In this document: positions 1 to 7,800 of the stretch, piece after piece
Layout of the letters: each line of letters begins with the position of its first letter
Numbering within the stretch: position 1 is the stretch's first letter
Origin: Deltaproteobacteria bacterium UBA6601
GTDB taxonomy: Bacteria; Myxococcota_A; UBA796; UBA9615
DNA length: 16,414 nt
Reading direction: 5' to 3'
Assembly: GCA_002433485.1 (NCBI GenBank)
Contig: DJIF01000128.1
Location: 995 to 17,408 of the forward strand
Notes under the pieces: generated by a model
What the model saw: only the letters and a program-made list of their open reading frames with translations
Told to the model about the DNA's origin: nothing
The model's database searches: none
Made by a program: the position numbers and the translations under genes

Positions 1-2
1 TG

Positions 3-110
3 GAGAGGATGACCGCAACCCGTTGGACGAGCTTCCTCACCCTGCTGCTGATCATCGCCATCATCGCGCTGCTAAGACGACGCTCAGCAGGCGCAGAGGC
101 AGGTTCTTAA
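3..110 (+). CDS. C-terminal membrane tail of a protein running in from the left edge (or a 33-residue membrane peptide)
   Basis: This reading frame is open to the window edge and ends at TAA 108-110. The visible part has one hydrophobic stretch of about 15 residues (SFLTLLLIIAIIALL) followed by RRR and a short polar tail. That is the layout of a single-pass C-terminal anchor with its tail in the cytoplasm. An internal ATG at 9 would give a 33-residue peptide, but with no clear ribosome site inside the window the partial-gene reading is preferred. The stop codon overlaps that of the convergent gene by two bases in a TTAA. Hydrophobic residues ending in arginines recall sorting tails, but the cysteine expected of a MYXO-CTERM tail is absent. 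Function unknown. Confidence 0.5.
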   Translation, partial: ERMTATRWTSFLTLLLIIAIIALLRRRSAGAEAGS

Positions 111-1135
111 CCGGCCAACAGCGCGTAGCAGATCAACAGCAGGCCCAAAGCACCAAAGCTCAGGCCAAGCGCCAGCAGCAACCGAGCCCTAGGTGTCCAT
201 AAGGACCCTACCGGGCGCCTCTTTCGCCCCAGGGGCTTGGCGGTGGCATGTTCAGCCCCAGCGCCTCGCTCGGAGCCATCCTCGTGACGAGCGGCTACCG
301 GTAGCGACGCATCCTTATTGACCGGCTGGGACAGCTGAGCCCGCTTGTCTTCTTCCCGTTGCAACTCACCACCTCGTTCAGACAGAGACGGCTGGGTCGC
401 TTCGTCCTCAAAATCTTGAGGAGCAACAGCAGCCTGCTGACCAGACCCTGTTGCTACTGGAGCTACCCTTTCAGGAGCTACCTCGACGGGCTCGCTCTTA
501 GGCTGTTCTAGAGGCTGGGCAGTCACCACAGCTGCATCGCTCTTTGCCGCTACCGGGACAAAGTCGGCCGAGCTCCCTTGCGGCCCCATAGAGCCGGGAG
601 CAGGAAATGACGAAGAACCAAAAACCCGATTGCGAGTCTGACAGCGAGGACAGGGGCTCAAGGCCATGGGGTGATCAAGCCAGAGCTGCAAATCGCTCCC
701 GCAGACTCCGCAAACCTGCACCTCACCACCCTGCGAGCCAACGTGTTGCTCAGGTGCCCAGGAAGCTCGACACTTCATCATCACCCGAACTCGTCCCAGC
801 GAGATGATCGCATTGCCCCCGCTGGGAACCAACAAGGTGCTGACCCCTTCCTGAGCTTCGAGTTCACCAGCAGCCCGCAGCGCCTCAAGATCGCTGCGTT
901 CTTCCCCCACACTCAGCTGAACATCCATGCCATCGGCGAGAAACAGACGGAGCCCCTGCTGCTCGACCTGCAGCAACACATGGAGTTCTGGAAGAGACTC
1001 AAGCCCAACCTGCAGGGTTGCCTTGGCTGAGCGCCCCAGAGAAACCCGGGCAGCAGGGCCGAACACAGCTCTTGCGCGATAAGCACCGTCCACTGCCAGA
1101 GCGAGCTCGACCTCAAGGGGGGCTGAATCGTCCAC
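107..1135 (-). CDS. FHA-like, zinc-ribbon protein with C-terminal membrane anchor
   Basis: The product has 342 residues from a GTG start. An in-frame TAG four codons upstream limits any longer start; no good ribosome site is visible, so the start is moderately sure. Residues about 5-122 resemble a forkhead-associated (FHA) fold: a beta-rich segment with LGRS at 33-36 and a histidine at 52, where FHA domains carry the GR...H core. A four-cysteine zinc ribbon follows (C142, C145, C162, C165; two CxxC pairs 16 residues apart). Residues about 175-310 are Pro/Glu/Ser/Ala-rich and look disordered. The end holds a basic stretch (GRKRR) and one membrane helix (about 316-340), so the folded part should lie in the cytoplasm. 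FHA domains bind phosphothreonine peptides, but the canonical Ser/Thr before the His is displaced here, so binding is not assured. It diverges from the propeller gene across a 140-base gap. Role unknown; signalling at the membrane is a guess. Confidence 0.75.
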   Translation of the reverse strand: MDDSAPLEVELALAVDGAYRARAVFGPAARVSLGRSAKATLQVGLESLPELHVLLQVEQQGLRLFLADGMDVQLSVGEERSDLEALRAAGELEAQEGVSTLLVPSGGNAIISLGRVRVMMKCRASWAPEQHVGSQGGEVQVCGVCGSDLQLWLDHPMALSPCPRCQTRNRVFGSSSFPAPGSMGPQGSSADFVPVAAKSDAAVVTAQPLEQPKSEPVEVAPERVAPVATGSGQQAAVAPQDFEDEATQPSLSERGGELQREEDKRAQLSQPVNKDASLPVAARHEDGSERGAGAEHATAKPLGRKRRPVGSLWTPRARLLLALGLSFGALGLLLICYALLAG

Positions 1136-1277
1136 AGCTAAAGGCTAGCGGGTATCGATCTCCAGCGCACGGCCCCTGGGTTCTGTGACCTTAATCGGGT
1201 TCCGAAAGGGTCCACTATCTAGAACGGTCCCGCCAAGGGTACTATCTCGATGAACTCGCTATTGGGAGCGTAGCTTG
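1136..1277. other. Divergent intergenic region
   Basis: This gap separates two divergent genes and should hold promoters for both. The heptamer ACTATCT occurs twice, at 1214-1220 and 1241-1247, 27 bases apart, and TACTAT at 1240-1245 could be a plus-strand -10 box. No matching -35 box was found, so no promoter is called. GGGAG at 1264-1268 is the likely ribosome site of the plus-strand gene. Confidence 0.4.
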
Positions 1278-2459
1278 GTGCCAGATAGAAACAGCTTCAA
1301 AGCTCTGTGGGGACCAACAACCGCTGCCCTGGTCGCCTTATTGCTAATGACTTTCGCGAGCGCGCCCCTCAACGCTGAGGATGCAGTCAATCTCCGCAAG
1401 GTGACCGCGGGACTGCACGATGGACACTCTTTCTCGCCATCTCTACGAGGTGACGGAGGCTGGCTGGCCTACGGAGTTCGAGAGTCCGTCAAGGGAACCT
1501 TCCAAACCAAATTCTATGCTCGATCTCTCGATGAAGGCGGCGTCTTCCGCTCGGTCTGGCCCAAACAACACCCATCACTCAAGGATGGAGAAGGGACCGC
1601 TTCCTTCACTGACATCCTCGCCTTTGACTGGTCTAAGGATGGCGAAAACAACGCCATGGTTGCCCTCCACAAGCGGAAGGGGCAGGAAGTCTTCCTTGAG
1701 AAGATGGAAGTCCGCATCGGCGGAGAAGGAGATCAGGGAGCCCCGTCGATCTCTCCGGATGGAAGCCAGTTGGTTGTAGTCTCCGAGGTAGGTGACGGGG
1801 CTGGCAGCGATCTGTGGGTTATCAACACTGTTGATGGAGCTGAGCCTCTTCAGCTCACCTTTACCCGCGAGTCTGAGCTAGCGCCGGCCTGGCACCCCAG
1901 CCAGCAAAAGATCATCCACGAGCAACGTAACCCTCTTGGCAGCGACATCTGGGAATTCAACCTCGACACCTTCACCCACAGTTCATTGCTGAGGCTAGGC
2001 ACCAGCGACGAGATTCTGCCCAGTTATTCCCCAGACGGAGTTCATGTCGCCTTTCTGTCCAACAAAGACTCCAAGGACGGCTTGCGCTGGGACCTATTTG
2101 TCTTCGAGCCAGGCAAGTCGCTACCGAAATCAGTCATTAAGGGGGTTCGGCGCTCCGACCGTAGCCCCGGCTACTGCTGGGACCCCCTTGGGCGCTACCT
2201 GATTGCTGCCGTGGAAGACGAATTGGCCGGGTATCCCCTGGTCATCGCCCCCACCGATGGTTCAGAGCCACCACGCCTGTTTTCCGCAACCAAAGACAAC
2301 ATGGACCCAAGCATCGTTTCAGTAGGCGACAAAGTTCGTCTGACCTGGGTTGCTCTAGACGAGCGCGCCCCACCATCTCGCAACTACCGAATCGTCTGGC
2401 TCGCCGAATTCGGTCTCGCCAACTACGGCCTGGCCGCTGGCCTGGGCAGCAGCCCCTGA
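1278..2459 (+). CDS. Secreted TolB-like beta-propeller (PD40 repeat) protein
   Basis: The product has about 393 residues. GTG 1278 is preferred, 9 bases after GGGAG; TTG 1275 is the alternative one codon upstream. A signal peptide is clear: a charged start, a hydrophobic run (AALVALLLMTFASA) and a likely cut after LNA near residue 34. The mature protein has the repeated pattern of PD40/TolB-like propellers: SISPDGSQLVVVS near 158-170, APAWHPSQQKIIHE near 203-216, PSYSPDGVHVAFLS near 249-262 and CWDPLGRYLIAAVE near 301-314, each followed by a D(I/L)W or DLFV strand. In TolB this fold binds Pal and other partners in the periplasm. Here there is no TolB N-terminal domain and no tol-pal neighbours, so it should not be called tolB. 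The next gene starts 12 bases after its stop, so the two are probably an operon. Confidence 0.8.
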   Translation: MPDRNSFKALWGPTTAALVALLLMTFASAPLNAEDAVNLRKVTAGLHDGHSFSPSLRGDGGWLAYGVRESVKGTFQTKFYARSLDEGGVFRSVWPKQHPSLKDGEGTASFTDILAFDWSKDGENNAMVALHKRKGQEVFLEKMEVRIGGEGDQGAPSISPDGSQLVVVSEVGDGAGSDLWVINTVDGAEPLQLTFTRESELAPAWHPSQQKIIHEQRNPLGSDIWEFNLDTFTHSSLLRLGTSDEILPSYSPDGVHVAFLSNKDSKDGLRWDLFVFEPGKSLPKSVIKGVRRSDRSPGYCWDPLGRYLIAAVEDELAGYPLVIAPTDGSEPPRLFSATKDNMDPSIVSVGDKVRLTWVALDERAPPSRNYRIVWLAEFGLANYGLAAGLGSSP

Positions 2460-2470
2460 GCACACCGCCT

Positions 2471-3055
2471 TTGGCTCCTGAGAGCGTCGGCCAACGAGCA
2501 GTTCTGCTGCTCATTCTGCTCCTAACCTGCGGTGGCTGTGAGCCCCAACCGGCTAAGGCTAACCGAGCATCTGCTGCATCACCCGACTTTGAACCACGAG
2601 GCTCCCTACGCCTGGAATTCCTCGGTGGCGGAGAGGCCGCCGACATCCAAGACGGCTCCCTGCTTCCTGAAGACTCACAAATCGTGTTCTTTACCCGTGC
2701 CGAGGGGGCTGACTACCTCTACCTGCTGCAACGCTCTAACGGAGGCGTCGAGGTGCTCCACCCGTCGACTGGACAGGTCTTCATGAACAGCAGCCACGAA
2801 CAGAGGATCATCCCGCACCGGCCCAAAGGAGCCGATGTCGAAGAGCAGGCACCTGAGGGATTTACCGGTGCCGGGACCGGCCTGTTCGAATACCTGCTGG
2901 TGGCTGCGCCAATTCCCCGCGACTTCCCCTCAAACTCCCAGGTCGAGAGCCTCGAGCGGCTGCTCTCCCCGCCCCCCTTCGTCGACGGTTACGCCGCCTT
3001 CCCAGCGGTGGTCCTGTCCAGCGTCAAGGTACGCTGGGGGACCGAATCTCTCTGA
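2471..3055 (+). CDS. Lipoprotein with DUF4384-like domain
   Basis: The product has 194 residues from a TTG start. The start is chosen because it yields a secretion signal (RAVLLLILLLTCGGC); the frame is open further upstream and no strong ribosome site is seen. Cys23 after GG is the probable lipidated residue, though the -3 position is Cys rather than Leu, so the lipobox is imperfect. Residues about 58-150 fit the DUF4384 pattern: a DGSLLPEDSQIVFFTRAEG strand, then DYLYLLQRSNGG and a downstream YLLVAAPIPRD strand. DUF4384 domains often sit in envelope or regulatory proteins and have no assigned chemistry. It follows the propeller gene by 12 bases, probably in one transcript, so they may act together in the periplasm. 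Its last 32 bases overlap the convergent TPR gene. The DUF assignment comes from pattern memory and is moderate. Confidence 0.65.
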   Translation: MAPESVGQRAVLLLILLLTCGGCEPQPAKANRASAASPDFEPRGSLRLEFLGGGEAADIQDGSLLPEDSQIVFFTRAEGADYLYLLQRSNGGVEVLHPSTGQVFMNSSHEQRIIPHRPKGADVEEQAPEGFTGAGTGLFEYLLVAAPIPRDFPSNSQVESLERLLSPPPFVDGYAAFPAVVLSSVKVRWGTESL

Positions 3056-4790
3056 TCCTGGCAGCTCTTCGCTGATGCTCTAAGGCTTCTTCAGCACGGC
3101 CCAGGCTTTGGAGAAGCTCTGCCAGGTGCTCGAGAATCTCAGGTTCAAAGGGCAGCAGATCCGCAGCTCGATGCAGATGTGACAGAGCCTGCTCGAGATC
3201 ACCTCGCCGATAGTGAATCCAACCCATCGTGTCCTGATAGGCACCGGAGAAGGGCCGCTGCTCTAGGGCCTGCTCCTGCAGCTTCAAAGCTTCTTCAAGC
3301 CGTCGTCCGTCCTCCGCCCACAAATAGGCCAGCGCATTAAGGCCATCTGCTTGGCTCGGATGAAGAGCCAACAGCTCAACTAAAACTCGCTCACAGCTGC
3401 TCCGCTCACCCTGCTGAAGATGCCTGTGGGCCAACTGGAGTTGCAGGTTGATCCGCTGACGCTCTCGCTCAAGCCGTTGCCGGTAGGCCTGGCCACTCCC
3501 AGCAGAGCTCTTAAGCAATGGAACCGGCTCAAGCTCAGCAAGCTGGCGGAGGAGCTCCTCTTCGGCCGGCAGAACCACTGGAGCTGGACGCCAGCCCTGG
3601 GGCTGAGTCAGCAGCTGCCTCTCGGCTTCAATCTGCAGACTCAGCTCCGGTTCCAGTCCGGCGAGCTCAGCCAGACGCTGCAGCCCCTCCTCTGGACGGC
3701 CTAACACCGAATAGGTCCACGACAGCAACCGAAGAGAGAGAGGGTCTATGGTGGTGCCTGCAAGGAAGCGATTCTCCAGCAGCAGCAGAGCCTCTTCTCC
3801 ACGGCCCATCTGCAACAGCAGCTTGATCTCATCCTCGACCAGGACTGCTGGGCCCCAACCACTGAGGTTGCGCATAATTCTCAAGTGCTCAAGGGCCCGA
3901 TCATAGCGGCCCAAGGTCCGATAACTGGCGACCAACTGACGATGCAAGGGAAGCGCCGACCAATCTGCCTTCAGCGCCTCCTCCAGGCTCCAGATCGCCA
4001 ATAAGGGGTCAAGTAACAGGCTTTCCATTAGGATCTTCAACACTTCAGCTGAGCGAGGCTCAGCGCGAAGGGCCTCAGCAGCAGCTTTGGAGGCCTCATG
4101 CCCCCGACCGGACTTCCACAAAAGCTGAGTACGTAGAACCTGCGAATCAGTCGAGGCTGGGCTCGACTCCCTCCAGCGAGCGAGCACCTGCAGCGCCCCA
4201 TCCACATCACCCCTCTGACTGCGAATCCGATAGAGCCAATAATGAGGTAGCTCGGAACCAGTCGAGCCTAAGCCCAACTCCAAGGCCAGCTCCAAGGCCA
4301 GCTCTGCCTCCCGATTAGCACCCATTCGGTGAAGCTGAAGCCCCAGCTGATAATGGCCTCGCGGGTCACCCTCATCGAGCGCCACCGCCCGCCTTGCTGC
4401 CTCGACCGCACCTTCCAGATCAAGAAGCGAAGCCCGCGCGCTAGCCAGATAGCGCCACAAGCTAGCCTGTCGGGGCGCCAGGGAGACCGCTTCCTGCAGA
4501 AGTTCAGTAGCCCGGAAAGCGCGGGTATCCTCCTGCTTCTCAGCAACAACTTCCTGCAGAGCCATCTGAGCACCTAGAAAGCGAACCAGGACCGGGGGCT
4601 CCAAGCCTGAAAGAGGTGACCTGTATCGGGCATCCGGTCCTATAGAAGGCGCCTCAAAGCCGGTGAGATGCGCCGAACAGGCCACAACCTGACTAAGACA
4701 AAGCAACCAGCAGAGCGCCGCCCATGGGCAAGAACTCCTCGATCTGGGATAGCTTCGCGCGAGCTTCATCAGCTGTTCCGATAGACCCAA
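3024..4790 (-). CDS. TPR-repeat outer-envelope lipoprotein
   Basis: The product has 588 residues. TTG 4790 is preceded by AGGTGAG and gives the long form; ATG 4769 (residue 8) gives an equally good lipoprotein signal and may be the real start. The signal ends in a good lipobox, VVAC, with Cys38 as the lipid site. The rest is mostly tetratricopeptide helices, about ten repeats: for example EGAVEAARRAVALDEGDPRG near 102-121, then RYDRALEHLRIM, and a C-terminal set (NALAYLWAEDGRR, GAYQDTMGWIHYRRGDLEQAL, GRAEEALEHQRRAA). That C-terminal block resembles a conserved region of proteobacterial TPR lipoproteins. TPRs bind partner proteins; the partner here is unknown. It lies 49 bases after the MopE-repeat gene on the same strand, with a hairpin between, so it may share that transcript. 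The 3' end overlaps the convergent DUF4384-like gene. Confidence 0.85.
   Translation of the reverse strand: MGLSEQLMKLARSYPRSRSSCPWAALCWLLCLSQVVACSAHLTGFEAPSIGPDARYRSPLSGLEPPVLVRFLGAQMALQEVVAEKQEDTRAFRATELLQEAVSLAPRQASLWRYLASARASLLDLEGAVEAARRAVALDEGDPRGHYQLGLQLHRMGANREAELALELALELGLGSTGSELPHYWLYRIRSQRGDVDGALQVLARWRESSPASTDSQVLRTQLLWKSGRGHEASKAAAEALRAEPRSAEVLKILMESLLLDPLLAIWSLEEALKADWSALPLHRQLVASYRTLGRYDRALEHLRIMRNLSGWGPAVLVEDEIKLLLQMGRGEEALLLLENRFLAGTTIDPLSLRLLSWTYSVLGRPEEGLQRLAELAGLEPELSLQIEAERQLLTQPQGWRPAPVVLPAEEELLRQLAELEPVPLLKSSAGSGQAYRQRLERERQRINLQLQLAHRHLQQGERSSCERVLVELLALHPSQADGLNALAYLWAEDGRRLEEALKLQEQALEQRPFSGAYQDTMGWIHYRRGDLEQALSHLHRAADLLPFEPEILEHLAELLQSLGRAEEALEHQRRAARIREIRSPSVP
4278..4301 (-). 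repeat. Two-copy 12-base tandem repeat inside the TPR gene
   Basis: Two perfect copies of CTCCAAGGCCAG (plus-strand reading) lie end to end. On the coding strand they give a repeated ALEL helix segment. The length is a multiple of three, so the frame is kept. It looks like a small in-frame duplication. Confidence 0.7.
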
Positions 4791-4803
4791 GGCTCACCTG
4801 CCA

Positions 4804-4831
4804 GCAGGCTCTTCATCCCGGGGGAGCCTGC
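4804..4831 (-). other. Intercistronic hairpin between MopE-repeat and TPR genes
   Basis: GCAGGCTC at 4804-4811 pairs perfectly with GAGCCTGC at 4824-4831 around a 12-base loop. In the transcript it sits after the stop of the upstream gene and about 13 bases before the TTG start of the TPR gene. No T-run follows, so a classical Rho-independent terminator is unlikely. It could be a processing site, an mRNA 3'-end stabiliser or a modulator of translation of the next gene. Confidence 0.5.
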
Positions 4832-4839
4832 ACACCCTG

Positions 4840-7800
4840 CTAGGGCAACCAGTCGCCGAACAAGCCACCAAAGGCACCGATGTCGGCCCGGCTGCCATCA
4901 AGATCAAAGACCAGCGGATCACCGGCGTCGATACAAATGCTCCCTGGAGCAAGGCTCAGATCATCATTCAAAGGGTCCTGATCAGCACTGAAGGCAACAA
5001 AGCCGGGTTCTGCCCCTGTCGCTGCCCAGGTGGAGTTGATGTTGCCATCTGCCTGGGGGTCAAAGAAGTCGGGAATGCCATCACCGTCGCCATCGTGTGC
5101 ATAGCCATTGGCGACCACATTGTAGCCAGCTTCATGGGGTCGATTGCCGACACCATCATCCAGGAAACCGAAGAAGTTCGTGGTCAAGCTGCTGAAGTCG
5201 ATGGTGCTGGAGCAGGAGGTTCCTACAGTGTTGCAATGGAAGAGGTTGTATTGAACCTCCGCGGCACCCGAACTGCCATAAGGTGCCTGCACCGCTGAGC
5301 CGATCTCAATTCCGGCTCCGGTATTGCTGGCAAAGATGTTGTGCCGGTACACACCGCCAAAGGTTCGCAGCGCAGCACCAACCGCCGCTCCAACCGGAGA
5401 AATATTGTCGACAAACACATTGTGCTCCAACAAAGGGGCTGAGTTGTAGACAAACATGGCCGAGGCGCTACTGCCGGTGTTGGCGTTGAAGATGTTGTTG
5501 AAGAAACTCGCGCTGTTGCTGCTGGCCAGATAGACCGCCCCGCCAAAGTCAGTCGGACCGATGGAGTTCACCGAGTCAAGCGCACCGTTGGCTTCAAACA
5601 GATTCTGCACCACCTGACCACTGACGGTATTCAAATAGGCTGCAGCGCCATCGTGAGCATGGTTGCCCTGAAAGGTATTACCGGCGAGCTCGACAGGCCC
5701 ATCCGGATTTTCCAACAGCAGACCTCCGCCATTGTCTGCGGCACTGTTTCCAGCAAAGAAACTACGTCGAATCACCGGCGCGCCGCCGCTGGTGTAGACC
5801 CCACCGCCGCCGCCAGATAGCTGCTCAGCAAGGTTGCCGGAGAAGACACAGTCATCAATTAGCAACGAACTGTTGCTAGCCGCGATACCACCTCCACTGC
5901 CGGTTGCCTGGTTCCCCTGAACGACCAGCGAGCGCAAGGTCGGCGAGGCCCCCGAGACCCGAATCGCTCCACCATTGCCATCGGCCGAAGTGCTGGTCGT
6001 CCCCACCGTCGAAGCTCCGGTGAGAGTAAAGCCGTGCAGCAAAGCTACCCGACTCTGGCCACCGTCAATGGTGACGATGGGACCGGAGCCCTCGCCTGGG
6101 TTCGCTGGGGTTGGTGCGCTAAGGATGGTCTGCGCTGCGCCATCCACACCAACAACCCGAAGGTCAACACCTGTGGGCCAGCTCACCGGCCCAACATAGT
6201 TACCTGCGCGCACATTGACCGCATTGCAGCCAGCTCCAGTCGCGGCACTGATGGCCTGATCGATGGTCAACCAGGGAAAAGTCGACGTCCCCAACGAGGT
6301 GCCGACAAAGTCATCATCAACGTAATGAGGACAGTCGCTGTCCAGACAGTCTATGGAGCCATCACCGTCGCTATCTGCGTCCTCTCCCAGAAAGAAGTCG
6401 CCGTCACAGTCATTATCGAGACCGTCGCAGAGTTCTTGAGGTGCCCCAGGAAAGACCGCGACGTTGTCATCGTGACAATCACCATCGCAGGTCGAGATGC
6501 CATCGCCATCCCCGTCTATGTCTTCATTACTGGAGACGTCGCAGTCGTTGTCCTGGTTGTCACAGATTTCAACATTACCCGGGAAGTTCAGGGCATCTCC
6601 ATCATCACAATCGGCGCAAGCGATGCTGCCGTCAGCATCGCCATCGGCCTCCGTCACCGGCACAGTCCCGTCACAGTCATTGTCCAGGCCGTCACAGATC
6701 TCTAGATTGCCAGGAAAGCGCTCGCTATCAGCGTCATCACAGTCAGCACAGGACAGCGAGCCGTCCGAATCTCCATCGGCCTCACCTTCAGCATCAGCGA
6801 AGGTGGCGCTGTCACAGTCATTGTCAGCGCCATCACAGATCTCAGGGTTGTTGGGAAATACCAACGCGTTGCCATCGTCGCAGTCAGCACAGAAAGGCGA
6901 GCCATCTCCATCGCCGTCCGCCTCATTGGCGGCGAGACCGGCGAAGTCGGCCTGCCCATTGCAGTCATTGTCGTTGCCATCGCAAAGCTCCGGCGCTCCC
7001 GGATAGGTCTGCGGGTTCAACTCATCACAATCGTCATCTCCACCGCCGGCGACTCCATCGGAGCCGCACGGACTGTGGCCGTCGCCGTCCGTGTCCTGAC
7101 TCTCATCGGTGGCTGCGTCACAGTCATTATCCACGCCACCATCGCACTGCTCTGGATTGCCCGGAAAACGGGCCGGGTCACCGTCGTCACAATCAGCACA
7201 GGCAGGCGAGCCATCGGCATCCAGATCGAACTCCGCGGCGCTGTTGCCACCGAGGTCGGCAAATCCATTGCAGTCGTTGTCCAGACCATCGCACAGCTCA
7301 GCGGCTCCAGGATAAGAGTTGAGGTCCTGATCGTCGCAGTCATCGCAGGAACGAATGCCATCGCCATCCCCATCAATTTCGAGGCCGACGTCAGCATTAG
7401 CAATGCCGTCGCAGTCATCATCAAGGCCATTACAAAGCTCGGGAGCACCGGGGAAGGCAGCATTGGAGTCATCGTTACAGTCCACACACGCCAGAAAGCT
7501 ATCGCCATCCTCGTCTACTTCGTCGTACAGCAGATAACCATCGCAGTCGTTATCCAGTCCGTCGCAAAGCTCGGGAGCAGGATTCGTACCCCCGTAGACG
7601 GTAGGCCTGGCGTCGTCGCAGTCCCCCCCACCAAACACGCCGGCACCCGCCTCCTGATAGGGGCCACAAGGGATGTAGCCATCACCGTCGCTGTCCAACT
7701 CTCCACCAAACACTGTGGTTGCTGGATCACAGTCGGTATCAAAGCCGTCACAAACCTCAACAAGCCCCGGGTGGGCAGCTGCGGTACGGGGCTCGCAGTC

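Noticed and set aside
3..110. MYXO-CTERM sorting tail
   Set aside because: There is a hydrophobic helix and arginines, but no cysteine motif before it, and the rest of the gene is outside the window.
1278..2459. Calling the propeller gene tolB
   Set aside because: PD40 motifs alone do not define TolB. The TolB N-terminal domain and tol-pal neighbours are missing.
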